Part shown: positions 20,941 to 30,741 of the stretch, piece by piece
Layout: each line of letters opens with the position of its first letter
Numbering within the stretch: the first letter of the stretch is position 1
DNA from: Candidatus Cryptobacteroides sp.
Lineage (GTDB): Bacteria; Bacteroidota; Bacteroidia; Bacteroidales; UBA932
NCBI GenBank assembly: GCA_029257745.1
Contig: JARIAS010000063.1
Location: 1-58,252 of the forward strand
DNA length: 58,252 bases
Reading direction: 5' to 3'
Program-made: the position numbers and the translations under genes
The notes under the pieces: model-generated
The model's input: only the letters and a program-made list of their open reading frames with translations
Databases searched by the model: none
Told to the model about the DNA's origin: nothing

Positions 20941-20947
20941 TTTTATT

Positions 20948-22078
20948 TTGAACAATTCACAAAAATCATTTACTTATATTATTCTATTTATTGTCTTTCT
21001 TGTCCAATATTCACTAAATATTAGGGCAGAAGATAAGATATTGTCTTTAAAAACTGTCTGTATAGATGCAGGTCATGGGGGTAAGGACGCAGGTTGTATT
21101 AGTATTAACAAAAAATTCAAGGAAAAAGATATTGCACTTGACATTGCATTAAATCTAAAAAAACTTATAAATAGTGCATATCCTGAAGTTAAAGTTATAT
21201 TGACAAGGAGTGATGATAGATTTATCGAATTATCCGAAAGAGCAAGAATTGCAAATGAGGCTAATGCTGATTTATTTATATCTATCCATGTTAATTCAGT
21301 AAGTGTCAAAGGACGTTCTTCTAGCACTGCAAATGGTTTTTCTATACATACTCTTGGGCAATCCTCTAATAAAAACAGGGATTTATTTAAGGCAAATATG
21401 GAATTGTCTAAGAGAGAAAATTCGGTAATTTTATTAGAAAATGATTATTCTACTACTTATCAAGGATTTAATCCTCATGATACAGAATCGTCTATATTCT
21501 TTAATCTTATTCAGAATGCGAATCTAGAGCAGAGTGTTAAATTTGCTACCGAGGTAAATAAGGCAATGAGTAAGGGGCCTATTTATAATAACAGGGGGGT
21601 GTCTCAAGATCCATTCCTAGTTTTATGGAAGACAACTATGCCATCAGTACTAATAGAAACAGGTTTTATCACAAATAAAAAGGATTTATCAGTATTATCA
21701 TCAAAAAATGGCAGGCTTCAGATTGCAAAGAATATATTCAAGGCCTTTTTATCTTTTAAAAATGAATATGATGCTAGTTTTACTGTATATTCAGAAAAAA
21801 AATTAGAGCAAAAAGATACAATGTCTGAAGATAATATGCAGGACAGTTTTTATGCAATCCAAATAGCAGCCCTGTCAAGAAAAATAAGTAAAAACTCTGC
21901 CTTGTTTAAATCTTATACAGTAAAAGTAGTAAAGAAAGGTAAATTGTATAGATATCTAATCTGTCCAAGTGAGTCTTTAGATTATGTTAAAAAGCAATCT
22001 GAAAAAATTAAAAAAGAATTTAAGGATTCATATATCGTCATTGTTAAGAATGGTGAGGTAAAAGCCTTAAATAGGTAG
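20948..22078 (+). CDS. N-acetylmuramoyl-L-alanine amidase (Amidase_3) with C-terminal SPOR-like region
   Basis: VCIDAGHGGKDAGCI, LTRSDDRFIELSERARIANEANADLFISIHVNS, SVLIETGFITNKKDLSVL. C-terminal FYAIQIAALSRKISKNSALFK...YRYLICPSES. TTG start. Confidence 0.92.
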   Translation: MNNSQKSFTYIILFIVFLVQYSLNIRAEDKILSLKTVCIDAGHGGKDAGCISINKKFKEKDIALDIALNLKKLINSAYPEVKVILTRSDDRFIELSERARIANEANADLFISIHVNSVSVKGRSSSTANGFSIHTLGQSSNKNRDLFKANMELSKRENSVILLENDYSTTYQGFNPHDTESSIFFNLIQNANLEQSVKFATEVNKAMSKGPIYNNRGVSQDPFLVLWKTTMPSVLIETGFITNKKDLSVLSSKNGRLQIAKNIFKAFLSFKNEYDASFTVYSEKKLEQKDTMSEDNMQDSFYAIQIAALSRKISKNSALFKSYTVKVVKKGKLYRYLICPSESLDYVKKQSEKIKKEFKDSYIVIVKNGEVKALNR

Positions 22079-22350
22079 TCCTCTGAAACTTATACTTGCT
22101 TTTCTTTATTTAGATATTTTATAAATTATAACTTGTTGATTTTTAGTTAGATTACATATTTTTTATTAATATAACTTATTGATAATGAGCTTATTGTAAA
22201 AATCATCTCTTCTTAAACGTTAAAATATTAGATTGTAAAATTTGTATAATAAACAATAGCAAAAGCATTTTTTTATTTAGTTTTTTTCTATCAATTTTGT
22301 AGAGCTTTATGAGAAAGCATCAGAATAATATTAGCAAAAATAAATAAAAA

Positions 22351-23784
22351 ATGAATCAAATAAATCATAATACTATTTGGGGTAATTGTCTAGAAATTAT
22401 TAAAGTTTTATTAGACAATGACAACTTATACAACTTATGGTTTAAGCCAATCAAAGCAGTAAGTTTTGAAAATTCTGTACTTACATTAGAGCTTAAATCT
22501 GATTTTGTTAGAGAATATTTGGAAGATCAGTTTGATTCTATTTTTAAACATGTCTTAAAACGTACAATAGGACCTGATGCTAAGCTTAGTTTTATGGTTA
22601 GGCAAGTCTCTAATCAATCTGCTATAAGCATACCTGCTAATATTAAGACAAATACAGATACAAGAGCTCAAAAAACTTCTGCTCCTACTACATCTGCAAG
22701 ACCTAGTGCAAATGTTTATCCTGGTTTAAAGAATCCTCAGGTGAATTCTAGATTAAAGAAAGAATATAGTTTTGAGAATTTTGTACAAGGTGATTGTAAT
22801 AAGTTGGCAGTATTGACAGGTATGGATATTTCTGAAAAGCCTGGTGTATCTGCTTTTAACCCATTATTTATATATGGTAAGCCTGGTCTTGGAAAAACTC
22901 ACTTGGCACAAGCAATAGGTAATAGTATTAAACAGAAGTTCCCTGACTTGAATGTACTATATGTAACAGCAAGTGAATTTAAGCTTCAATATATGCAGGC
23001 AGGTGGAGTTAGGAATATGATACCTGATTTCTTAATGTTCTATATGAATATTGATGTGCTTATTATGGATGATATTCAGGATTTGGTTGCACCTGGTACT
23101 CAGAACGCTTTCTTTACTATATTTAACAGGCTTCATAGTTATGGAAAGCAACTTATTTTTACGTCAGACAGACCACAGGTTGAGTTAAATAAGTTTGAAG
23201 AGAGGATTTTAAGTCGTTTAAAGTGGGGTTCCTCAATTATTCTTGAATCTCCATCATTTGAAACGAGATATGCTATGCTAAAACATAGGTGTTCTAGAGA
23301 AGGCGTTGAAATTGCAGATAATGTGTTGGAATATATAGCAAAAAGAATAAAAACTAATTTTAGAGAGCTAGAAGGTGCATTAATGTCTTTATTGGCATAT
23401 TCTATTAATGGACATCAAGAAATAACAATTGAATTGGCGGAAAAGACTATTACAGGTCTTGTCAGTGAAGATATAGATGATAAAAAAGAACTTAATATAG
23501 AGTATATTGTAAGCACAGTAAGTGATTATTTTAGTCTTAGTAAAGATGAATTACTCTCAAAATCAAGAAAAAGAGAAATTGTTCAAGCTAGGCAGATTGC
23601 AATGTATCTGTGCAGAAATTACTTAAATTGCTCATTATCTAAAATAGGTGAGGAGTTAGGAGGAAAAGACCATTCTACTGTTATGCACGCTTGTACTCAA
23701 ATAACAGATCTTATAGGATTTGATAGAAATATTAAGAAATATGTTAATGAAATTGAGAAAAATCTTGTTACTATCAAAAATTAG
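22351..23784 (+). CDS. dnaA: Chromosomal replication initiator protein DnaA
   Basis: FNPLFIYGKPGLGKTHLAQAIGN, VLIMDDIQDL, ILSRLKWGSSIILESPSFETRYAML, C-terminal GGKDHSTVMHACTQI DnaA signature. Confidence 0.96.
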   Translation: MNQINHNTIWGNCLEIIKVLLDNDNLYNLWFKPIKAVSFENSVLTLELKSDFVREYLEDQFDSIFKHVLKRTIGPDAKLSFMVRQVSNQSAISIPANIKTNTDTRAQKTSAPTTSARPSANVYPGLKNPQVNSRLKKEYSFENFVQGDCNKLAVLTGMDISEKPGVSAFNPLFIYGKPGLGKTHLAQAIGNSIKQKFPDLNVLYVTASEFKLQYMQAGGVRNMIPDFLMFYMNIDVLIMDDIQDLVAPGTQNAFFTIFNRLHSYGKQLIFTSDRPQVELNKFEERILSRLKWGSSIILESPSFETRYAMLKHRCSREGVEIADNVLEYIAKRIKTNFRELEGALMSLLAYSINGHQEITIELAEKTITGLVSEDIDDKKELNIEYIVSTVSDYFSLSKDELLSKSRKREIVQARQIAMYLCRNYLNCSLSKIGEELGGKDHSTVMHACTQITDLIGFDRNIKKYVNEIEKNLVTIKN

Positions 23785-23820
23785 TTGTATCTTATAAACT
23801 CATTTTAAATTAATACAATT

Positions 23821-25248
23821 ATGGATTCAAGTTTAGTAATAAAATTTTTCGAAGAAATAACAAAAATACCAAGAGAGTCGGGACATGAAGAAAAAATAGC
23901 AGAGTATCTGATTAATTTTGCAAAAGAACGTAATCTTGAGTATAAAAAAGATAAGGTAGGTAATGTCTTGATTATTAAAGAGGCTAGCAAGGGGAAGGAA
24001 GATGTTCCAAGTTTAGTCTTGCAAAGTCATCAAGATATGGTTTGTGAAAAAACACCTGAGTCTACACATAATTTTGAAACAGATCCAATTAAATATGTCA
24101 TTGAAGATGGTTGGATGATTGCTAAAGAGACAACTCTAGGAGCAGATGATGGTATAGGTGTTGCAGCCAGTCTAGCACTTTTAGATAGTGATATAGCAAT
24201 GGGAAGATTAGAATGTTTGTTTACAACATCTGAGGAGACAGGTATGGATGGTGCAATGGGATTGGAAGAAGGATTCTTTACATCTAAAACACTTATTAAT
24301 CTTGATTCTGAAGATGAGGGACAGTTATTTGTTGGTTGTGCAGGTGGTTTAAATACTACAATTGATTTTGATATCAAGAGGGAAGCAATTTTAGATGGAT
24401 ACAAACAGTTGAAGTTGAAAGTATTTGGAGGACAAGGAGGACATAGTGGAGATGATATTAATAAACTTCGTATGAATGCTGTGCAACAAATGGCAAGATT
24501 CTTATATACTCTTCCTTTTGATTCTTATCAGTTATTAGATTACAATGGAGGTAATAAATATAATGCCATTCCTAGGGATGCAGAAGCTGTTATAGCTATT
24601 CCATCATCAGAATTTGATAAGGTGAAAGCAGAACTAGAAAGATTTAGTCATACTATATCAAGTGAATTTGCAACAAGTGACCCTAATGTTAAGGCTAGTT
24701 GCGAGGAAGTAAATACTTATAGTTCAGCTTTAGATAAGTCTGTTACAACTCGTCTTATTAGATCATTAGTAGCATTACACAATGGTATAGCTGCAATGAG
24801 TCAAGATATACCTGACTTGGTAGAGACTTCTTCTCACCTTGCATTTGTTAAAGTTCAAGATTCAAAGATAATAGTAGGAACTAGCCAGAGAAGTTCTGTT
24901 GATACTGCTAAGATGGCTGTTGCAGATAAGGTTAAAGCTTGCTTTGAATTGGCTGGTGCAAATGTAGTTCGTTCAGATATTTATCCAGGATGGAAGCCAA
25001 ATATGCAGTCTCATGTAATGGATAGAACTGTTGAAGCATACAAAAAGATTTTTAATGTAGAGCCAAAGGTAAAAGCAATACATGCAGGTTTGGAATGTGG
25101 TCTTTTCCTTGAAAAATTCCCTTATCTAGATATGATTTCATTTGGGCCTACACTTAAAGGTTGCCATGCACCAGGTGAAAGATTAAATTTAGAGAGTAAT
25201 GAAAAATTTGTAAAACTACTAGTTGAAGTTGTTACAAATTATAGTTAA
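23821..25248 (+). CDS. pepD: Aminoacyl-histidine dipeptidase (PepD, M20 family)
   Basis: FFEEITKIPRESGHEEKIAEYLINFA, LQSHQDMVCEK, TTLGADDGIGVAASLALL, FTTSEETGMDGAMGL, GGQGGHSGDDI. Confidence 0.94.
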   Translation: MDSSLVIKFFEEITKIPRESGHEEKIAEYLINFAKERNLEYKKDKVGNVLIIKEASKGKEDVPSLVLQSHQDMVCEKTPESTHNFETDPIKYVIEDGWMIAKETTLGADDGIGVAASLALLDSDIAMGRLECLFTTSEETGMDGAMGLEEGFFTSKTLINLDSEDEGQLFVGCAGGLNTTIDFDIKREAILDGYKQLKLKVFGGQGGHSGDDINKLRMNAVQQMARFLYTLPFDSYQLLDYNGGNKYNAIPRDAEAVIAIPSSEFDKVKAELERFSHTISSEFATSDPNVKASCEEVNTYSSALDKSVTTRLIRSLVALHNGIAAMSQDIPDLVETSSHLAFVKVQDSKIIVGTSQRSSVDTAKMAVADKVKACFELAGANVVRSDIYPGWKPNMQSHVMDRTVEAYKKIFNVEPKVKAIHAGLECGLFLEKFPYLDMISFGPTLKGCHAPGERLNLESNEKFVKLLVEVVTNYS

Positions 25249-25265
25249 TAGTTAATATAGTTTAT

Positions 25266-25298
25266 AGGCTGTGGTATATTATATACTGCAGCCTTTTT
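25266..25298 (+). terminator. Intrinsic terminator after pepD
   Basis: Interrupted stem AGGCTGtgGTATAT t ATATACtgCAGCCT followed by TTTT. Confidence 0.75.
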
Positions 25299-25323
25299 GT
25301 TATAATGAGTATAAGAGATTGTG

Positions 25324-25983
25324 ATGAGATTATTAGCCCCATCTTTGCTTTCTGCAAACTTCTTGCATCTTTCAGAAGATATAGAATCAGTAAATAATAA
25401 TGCAGATATTTTTCATCTAGATATAATGGATGGCTCTTTTGTGCCTAATCTTTCATATGGTTTTCCTGTAATAGAGGCAATTGCAAAAGAGGCTAAAAAG
25501 CCAATGGATACTCATTTAATGATAGTCAATCCAAAAAAATACTTAAAAAGATTTGCAGATACTGGAACTAAGATGCTTAGTTTTCATCTAGAAGCAGCAG
25601 ATAAAGCAGGGGATAATCCAATAGATTTGTTAGATGAGATTAGAACTTATGGAGTACAAGCAGGTTTAGTTATAAATCCTGATATTGAAGTCTCAAGACT
25701 TTTTCCCTATTTAGAGCATTGTGACTATGTACTGATAATGTCAGTCTTTGCAGGTTTTGGAGGGCAAAAGTTTATAGAATCAACATATGATAGAGTAAGA
25801 GAAGTGAAAAATGAGATTATAAGGAGAAAATTAGACGTAAAAATTGAGGTTGATGGGGGAATATCACTTAGCAATGTTGATAAATTACATGAATGTGGTG
25901 CAGAAATATTTGTAGCAGGTTCTTCATATTTTAAGGCAGATAATAGAGAGTTATTTGCAAAAAGTATGAGGAAAGAATTTTAG
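25324..25983 (+). CDS. rpe: Ribulose-phosphate 3-epimerase
   Basis: LLAPSLLSANFLHLSEDIE, FHLDIMDGSFVPNLSYGFPVIEA, DTHLMIVNP, MSVFAGFGGQKFI, IEVDGGISLSN. The ORF track starts at GTG 25321; ATG 25324 is adjacent. Confidence 0.95.
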   Translation: MRLLAPSLLSANFLHLSEDIESVNNNADIFHLDIMDGSFVPNLSYGFPVIEAIAKEAKKPMDTHLMIVNPKKYLKRFADTGTKMLSFHLEAADKAGDNPIDLLDEIRTYGVQAGLVINPDIEVSRLFPYLEHCDYVLIMSVFAGFGGQKFIESTYDRVREVKNEIIRRKLDVKIEVDGGISLSNVDKLHECGAEIFVAGSSYFKADNRELFAKSMRKEF

Positions 25984-26001
25984 AACGGGAAGTACAAAGA
26001 C

Positions 26002-26571
26002 TTAAAAAGCCTTTAATTCTTCATAAACTCTATCTATTGGAAGTCCCATGATATTGTAAAAAGAGCCTTCTATCTTATTTACAAAGGCATAGCCTATCCA
26101 TTCTTGAACTCCATATGAACCAGCCTTATCATATGGTTTATATTTTGTAAGATAATATGAAATCTCTTCATCGCTGATACTATTGAAGTATACCTCACTA
26201 ATACTTGAAAAACAAACTACTTTGTCTTTAGTTCTTAGGCATACTCCTGTAATTACTTGATGTTTAGAATTGGATAGTTGTTTTAGCATATCAAAAGCCT
26301 CTGCATAATTTTTAGGCTTACCTAGTAGAAGAGAGTCTTTAAGAACCATGGTGTCAGCCGTTAGAAGCATTTCATCGCACTCAAGTTCTCTATGAAATGC
26401 TGAAGACTTTGCTTTTGCCAGATATTGTGGTACTTCATTATGAGGCATATCAGCAGGGAATATCTCTTCAAAGTGAAAATTATTATCTATCTCAAAATCA
26501 ATGTCTAGTCCTTTGAGTAGTTCCTGTCTTCTTGGGGATTTACTTCCTAAAATAATTTTTCGTATTTTCAT
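26002..26571 (-). CDS. maf: Maf-like nucleotide pyrophosphatase
   Basis: IILGSKSPRRQELLKGL, LLTADTMVL, LGKPKNYAEAFDMLKQLSNSKHQVITGV, YDKAGSYGVQEWIG. Confidence 0.94.
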   Translation of the reverse strand: MKIRKIILGSKSPRRQELLKGLDIDFEIDNNFHFEEIFPADMPHNEVPQYLAKAKSSAFHRELECDEMLLTADTMVLKDSLLLGKPKNYAEAFDMLKQLSNSKHQVITGVCLRTKDKVVCFSSISEVYFNSISDEEISYYLTKYKPYDKAGSYGVQEWIGYAFVNKIEGSFYNIMGLPIDRVYEELKAF

Positions 26572-26661
26572 CAGTTAGCATAACTTTTTATCTTACAATC
26601 TCTTATTATTTAAGTGCTTGAAGCTAAATCTTATTAATTTAATGTTTTATTATAAGTAAGC

Positions 26662-27186
26662 TTAAAATTTAGCTTTATACTTTGATACAGAGAATTGCCA
26701 AGTGCCTTGTGCTTTCATAACTTTTTCAACTATCTCTCTTACACAAGATTTTCCACCATCTCTAGTGCTTATCATGGTAGAAATGTTTTTTACTTCTTCA
26801 ACTGCATCTTTGGGACAAGCGGGAATACCTACGACTTCAAGTACACTGATATCTGGGATATCGTCTCCCATATAAAGAACATTTTCAGCTTGTAAATTAT
26901 GTCTATTACAAAAATCTCTAAAATCTTTTAATTTATCTCTAGAACCTAAGTATACGTCTTCATCTATGACACCACAGGTTCTAAATCTAGCTCTAATAGA
27001 GCCTGAGCGTCCACCTGTAATTACACCAACATTATAGTTCTGCATGCAGGCCATGCGAATTGCAAAACCATCTTTTGAGTCAAAGGTCCTGTATAATTCT
27101 CCTTTTAAGTCGCAGAAAATACCTCCATCAGTAAAAACACCATCAACATCAAATACAAAGGCTTTTATCTTAGTAATATCAGTCAT
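26662..27186 (-). CDS. kdsC: KdsC-like HAD phosphatase (3-deoxy-D-manno-octulosonate 8-phosphate phosphatase)
   Basis: KAFVFDVDGVFTDGGIFCD, FDSKDGFAIRMACMQNYNVGVITGGRSGSIRAR, VLYMGDDIPDISVLEVVGIPACPKDAVEEVK. Confidence 0.88.
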   Translation of the reverse strand: MTDITKIKAFVFDVDGVFTDGGIFCDLKGELYRTFDSKDGFAIRMACMQNYNVGVITGGRSGSIRARFRTCGVIDEDVYLGSRDKLKDFRDFCNRHNLQAENVLYMGDDIPDISVLEVVGIPACPKDAVEEVKNISTMISTRDGGKSCVREIVEKVMKAQGTWQFSVSKYKAKF

Positions 27187-27542
27187 TATGAAATGTTTTT
27201 ATTCGTATTTATATCAAAATCCATCTCCTCTTCAGGACTCTCATTTTCTAATTTAATCTCACCATATTGTTGCTCGTATTTATTAATATTATCTGCAATA
27301 GTATGTAGCAGTCTAAGCATGTTTTGGGGACTCATAACCACACGTTGCTCTAACATTGGGTTTTTCATTCCCGGTAAGAAACTTAAAAAATCTAGGACAA
27401 ATTCTGATTGGCTTGAATGTGCGACAAAACACATATTACTATATAATGCTTTTAGTTGTGAAGGCTCAAAATCTATTTGTAGTCCATCTTGAATTTCCTC
27501 TTTTTCTAGATTTTCGTCTTTTTTATTCTGCATAACAATCAA
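27186..27542 (-). CDS. DUF3467 domain protein (Bacteroidetes-specific)
   Basis: LKALYSNMCFVAHSSQSEFVLDFLSFLPGMKNPMLEQRVVMSPQNMLRLLHTIADNINKYEQQYGEI. Confidence 0.78.
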   Translation of the reverse strand: MIVMQNKKDENLEKEEIQDGLQIDFEPSQLKALYSNMCFVAHSSQSEFVLDFLSFLPGMKNPMLEQRVVMSPQNMLRLLHTIADNINKYEQQYGEIKLENESPEEEMDFDINTNKNIS

Positions 27543-27557
27543 TTTAAATTATCAAGT

Positions 27558-27592
27558 TTACAAAGATACTTAAATAATTAGTATCTTTGTAA
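27558..27592. promoter_or_regulatory. Palindromic divergent promoter (valS + / DUF3467 gene -)
   Basis: TTACAAAGATACT-taaataatt-AGTATCTTTGTAA: perfect 13-bp arms. Each arm contains an outward-facing TATCTTTG -7 box (27582-27589 plus; 27561-27568 minus). Confidence 0.65.
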
Positions 27593-27635
27593 GATGTTGT
27601 AATATTATTTTAAGTAAATAAAGAATATATAATAT

Positions 27636-30293
27636 ATGGAACTTTCAGCAAAATACAATCCTGCAGAGGTAGAGGATAAGTGGTATTCAACTTGGATAGA
27701 GAAAAATTACTTTCATTCAGAGCCTGATTCAAGAGAGGCTTATACAATAGTAATTCCACCTCCAAATGTAACAGGTATACTACATATGGGGCATGTACTT
27801 AATAATACTCTAAATGATGTGCTAATTAGAAAGGCAAGAATGGATGGTAAAAATGCCTGCTGGGTTCCTGGTACGGATCATGCTTCGATAGCTACTGAGA
27901 ATAAAGTTGTAGAAAGACTTAAGTCACAAGGGCTTAGTAAGGAAAATTTAAGTAGGGAAGAATTTTTGAAGCATGCTTGGCAGTGGAAGGAAGAACATGG
28001 AGGTATAATACTTAAACAGCTTAGAAAATTAGGAGCTTCATGTGACTGGGATAGAACAAAGTTTACAATGGATGAAGATTTATCTCAAGCAGTTATAAGA
28101 AGCTTTGTATATTTTTACAATAAGGGTCTAATTTACCGTGGAATAAGAATGGTAAACTGGGATCCCGTAGGTCATACAGCGGTAAGTGATGAGGAGGTAG
28201 TGCATAAAGATACTAAGAGTCATTTTTATCACATAAAATATTTTATTGCAGATGAGAATGGACAGCCTACGGATAAGTACCTAATAATAGCTACTACTAG
28301 GCCTGAAACAATCATGGCAGATGCGGCTATAAGCGTTAATCCTAATGATGAAAGGTATCATTATCTAAAAGGTAAAAAAGTACTTATACCATTAATTAAC
28401 AGAGAGATACCAGTGATTGAAGATGAGTACGTAGAGATGGATTTTGGTACGGGTTGTTTGAAGGTTACACCTGCTCATGATATTAATGACTATGAAATAG
28501 GTCTAAGACATAATCTTCCTGTAATTGATATTATAGATGACAATGCCTGTCTTAATGAAAAAGCTCAAATCCTCGTGGGAGAAGATAGATTTGTTGCTAG
28601 AAAAAAGATTGCAAAGATGCTACAAGAGTCAGGTAATCTGCTTAAGATAGATGAATATATCTCTCCAATTGGTTATTCAGAACGTACTAATGCTGTAATA
28701 GAGCCTAAACTTTCTATGCAATGGTTCTTAAAAATGGAAGATTTGGCAAAAGATGCCTTACTTTCAGTAGAGGAGTCTAGGGTTAAACTTATACCTGATA
28801 AATATAAGAATACATATAGACATTGGATGGAAAATGTCAGGGATTGGTGTATCAGCAGACAGTTATGGTGGGGACAGAGAATACCAGCATTTTATTTGGC
28901 AGATGGTCGTTATGTCGTAGCAGAAAATCTTGATGAGGCATTCAAGCTTGCCAAGAAATTAGATGCTGATATCAAAATTACAGAACTTAAACAAGACGAA
29001 GACGTATTGGATACTTGGTTCTCTTCTTGGCTATGGCCTATATCTGTATTTGATGCAGAGATGCCTGGTAATCCTGAACATAAGCCTAATGCCGATCTGT
29101 CGTACTACTATCCTACAAATGACTTGGTAACCGGACCAGATATTCTTTTCTTCTGGGTAGCTAGAATGATAATGGCAGGTAATGAGTTTTTACATAAAGA
29201 GCCATTCCAAAACGTATATCTGACAGGTATTGTTAGAGATAAGCAAGGACGAAAAATGTCTAAGACCTTAGGAAACTCTCCTGACCCTCTTGTCTTGATA
29301 GAGCAATATGGTGCAGATGCAGTACGTATAGGTATGTTACTATGTGCGTCGGCAGGTAATGATATATTTTATGATGAAAGCCAAATACAACAGGGTAGAA
29401 ACTTCTGTAATAAAATATGGAATGCTTACAGGTTGTTGCAAGGCTGGAGTGTAGATGAAAATATGGAGCAGAGCCAAAGTTCTAAGATAGCAGTAGCTTG
29501 CTTTGAAGAAAAGTTAAAATATAGCATATTGCAAGTAGAGGAGCATTACTCTAAATTTAGAATTTCTGATGCCCTAATGTGTAATTACAAATTATTCTGG
29601 GATGATTTCTGTTCATGGTATTTAGAGATTATCAAGCCTGCATATGGTCAGTCTATTGATGCAAAGACTTATCAACAAAGCCTAGACTTTTTTGAAAAAT
29701 TGCTTAAGATGATACATCCTGTAATGCCTTTTATTACAGAAGAATTATGGCAAAATATAAAAGAAAGGAAGGATGGTGAAAGCATTATGTTTGCCTCTAG
29801 TCCAAAAGCAGATAGCTACGATGAAGAACTTATAAGTCAATTTGAGATTGCTAAAGAGAGTGTTAATGCGATAAGGGCTATTAGGCAGCAAAAAGGTATT
29901 GGAAATAAAGATGCACTTACAGTTCAGATAAGGTCAGACTATCCTAATGCTATGCTTGATATTGTTAAGAAGTTGGCAAATGTATCAGAATTTATTATTG
30001 TGGATAAGATTGATAATACTAAGGCTGGTATGTCTGTACTTGTAAGAACATATGAATTGTATGTTGAGTTGAACACCTTAATCAATATAGAAGAGGAATT
30101 AGCAAAGTTAAAAGAAGCACTTTCATATCAAGAAAAATTCCTTAACTCTGTCCGTAAAAAATTATCAAATGAGAGATTTGTAAGTTCTGCCCCTGCTAAT
30201 GTTGTCGAGATAGAACGTAAAAAGGAAGCAGATTCTATGGCGAAGATTGAATCTTTAACTTCGCAGATTAACTCATTAATAAACAATAAATAA
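27636..30293 (+). CDS. valS: Valine--tRNA ligase
   Basis: PPPNVTGILHMGHVLNNTLNDVLIRKARMDGKNACWVPGTDHASIATE, CISRQLWWGQRIPAFY, DVLDTWFSSWLWP, GRKMSKTLGNSPDPL. Confidence 0.97.
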   Translation: MELSAKYNPAEVEDKWYSTWIEKNYFHSEPDSREAYTIVIPPPNVTGILHMGHVLNNTLNDVLIRKARMDGKNACWVPGTDHASIATENKVVERLKSQGLSKENLSREEFLKHAWQWKEEHGGIILKQLRKLGASCDWDRTKFTMDEDLSQAVIRSFVYFYNKGLIYRGIRMVNWDPVGHTAVSDEEVVHKDTKSHFYHIKYFIADENGQPTDKYLIIATTRPETIMADAAISVNPNDERYHYLKGKKVLIPLINREIPVIEDEYVEMDFGTGCLKVTPAHDINDYEIGLRHNLPVIDIIDDNACLNEKAQILVGEDRFVARKKIAKMLQESGNLLKIDEYISPIGYSERTNAVIEPKLSMQWFLKMEDLAKDALLSVEESRVKLIPDKYKNTYRHWMENVRDWCISRQLWWGQRIPAFYLADGRYVVAENLDEAFKLAKKLDADIKITELKQDEDVLDTWFSSWLWPISVFDAEMPGNPEHKPNADLSYYYPTNDLVTGPDILFFWVARMIMAGNEFLHKEPFQNVYLTGIVRDKQGRKMSKTLGNSPDPLVLIEQYGADAVRIGMLLCASAGNDIFYDESQIQQGRNFCNKIWNAYRLLQGWSVDENMEQSQSSKIAVACFEEKLKYSILQVEEHYSKFRISDALMCNYKLFWDDFCSWYLEIIKPAYGQSIDAKTYQQSLDFFEKLLKMIHPVMPFITEELWQNIKERKDGESIMFASSPKADSYDEELISQFEIAKESVNAIRAIRQQKGIGNKDALTVQIRSDYPNAMLDIVKKLANVSEFIIVDKIDNTKAGMSVLVRTYELYVELNTLINIEEELAKLKEALSYQEKFLNSVRKKLSNERFVSSAPANVVEIERKKEADSMAKIESLTSQINSLINNK

Positions 30294-30326
30294 AACTTTT
30301 TTGTTATTCTATAAAACATTTTTGTT

Positions 30327-30740
30327 ATGATATATTTTGAGGATAATTTAAGGGTAAGATACTACGAAACTGATAAAATGGGCATTGTTCATCATTCAAA
30401 TTATATCAGATTTTTTGAATGTGCCAGACTTAGTTTTATGGAGAAGATGGGCTTTGGTATAGAGAAGTTTGAGGAGGCAGGTATAGTCTTACCAATTGTG
30501 GAGATTAAGTGCAATTATAAGTATCCTACTACGGTAGGAGAAAAATTGAGGGTAACTGTGGAAATTCAAGAGCTACCTAAGGCAAGATTTAAATTGCATC
30601 AGAATATTTATAATGAAAAAGGTGTTCTATGTGCAAGTGGCTATGTTGTTTCTGCTTTTATGAATACAAAGACTAATAGGGTGCAATCTTGTCCTGAAGA
30701 ATTTTATAAAATATTAGAAGAAGAATTTAAAAAAGGCTAA
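30327..30740 (+). CDS. Acyl-CoA thioesterase (4HBT, YbgC/FadM-like)
   Basis: LRVRYYETDKMGIVHHSNYIRFFECARLSFMEKMGFG. Confidence 0.9.
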   Translation: MIYFEDNLRVRYYETDKMGIVHHSNYIRFFECARLSFMEKMGFGIEKFEEAGIVLPIVEIKCNYKYPTTVGEKLRVTVEIQELPKARFKLHQNIYNEKGVLCASGYVVSAFMNTKTNRVQSCPEEFYKILEEEFKKG

Positions 30741-30741
30741 T

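Noticed and set aside
22079-22350. AT-rich spacer upstream of dnaA as a candidate oriC
   Set aside because: No convincing cluster of TTATNCACA-type DnaA boxes found by eye; AT-richness is general in this genome. GC-skew and a box scan would be needed.
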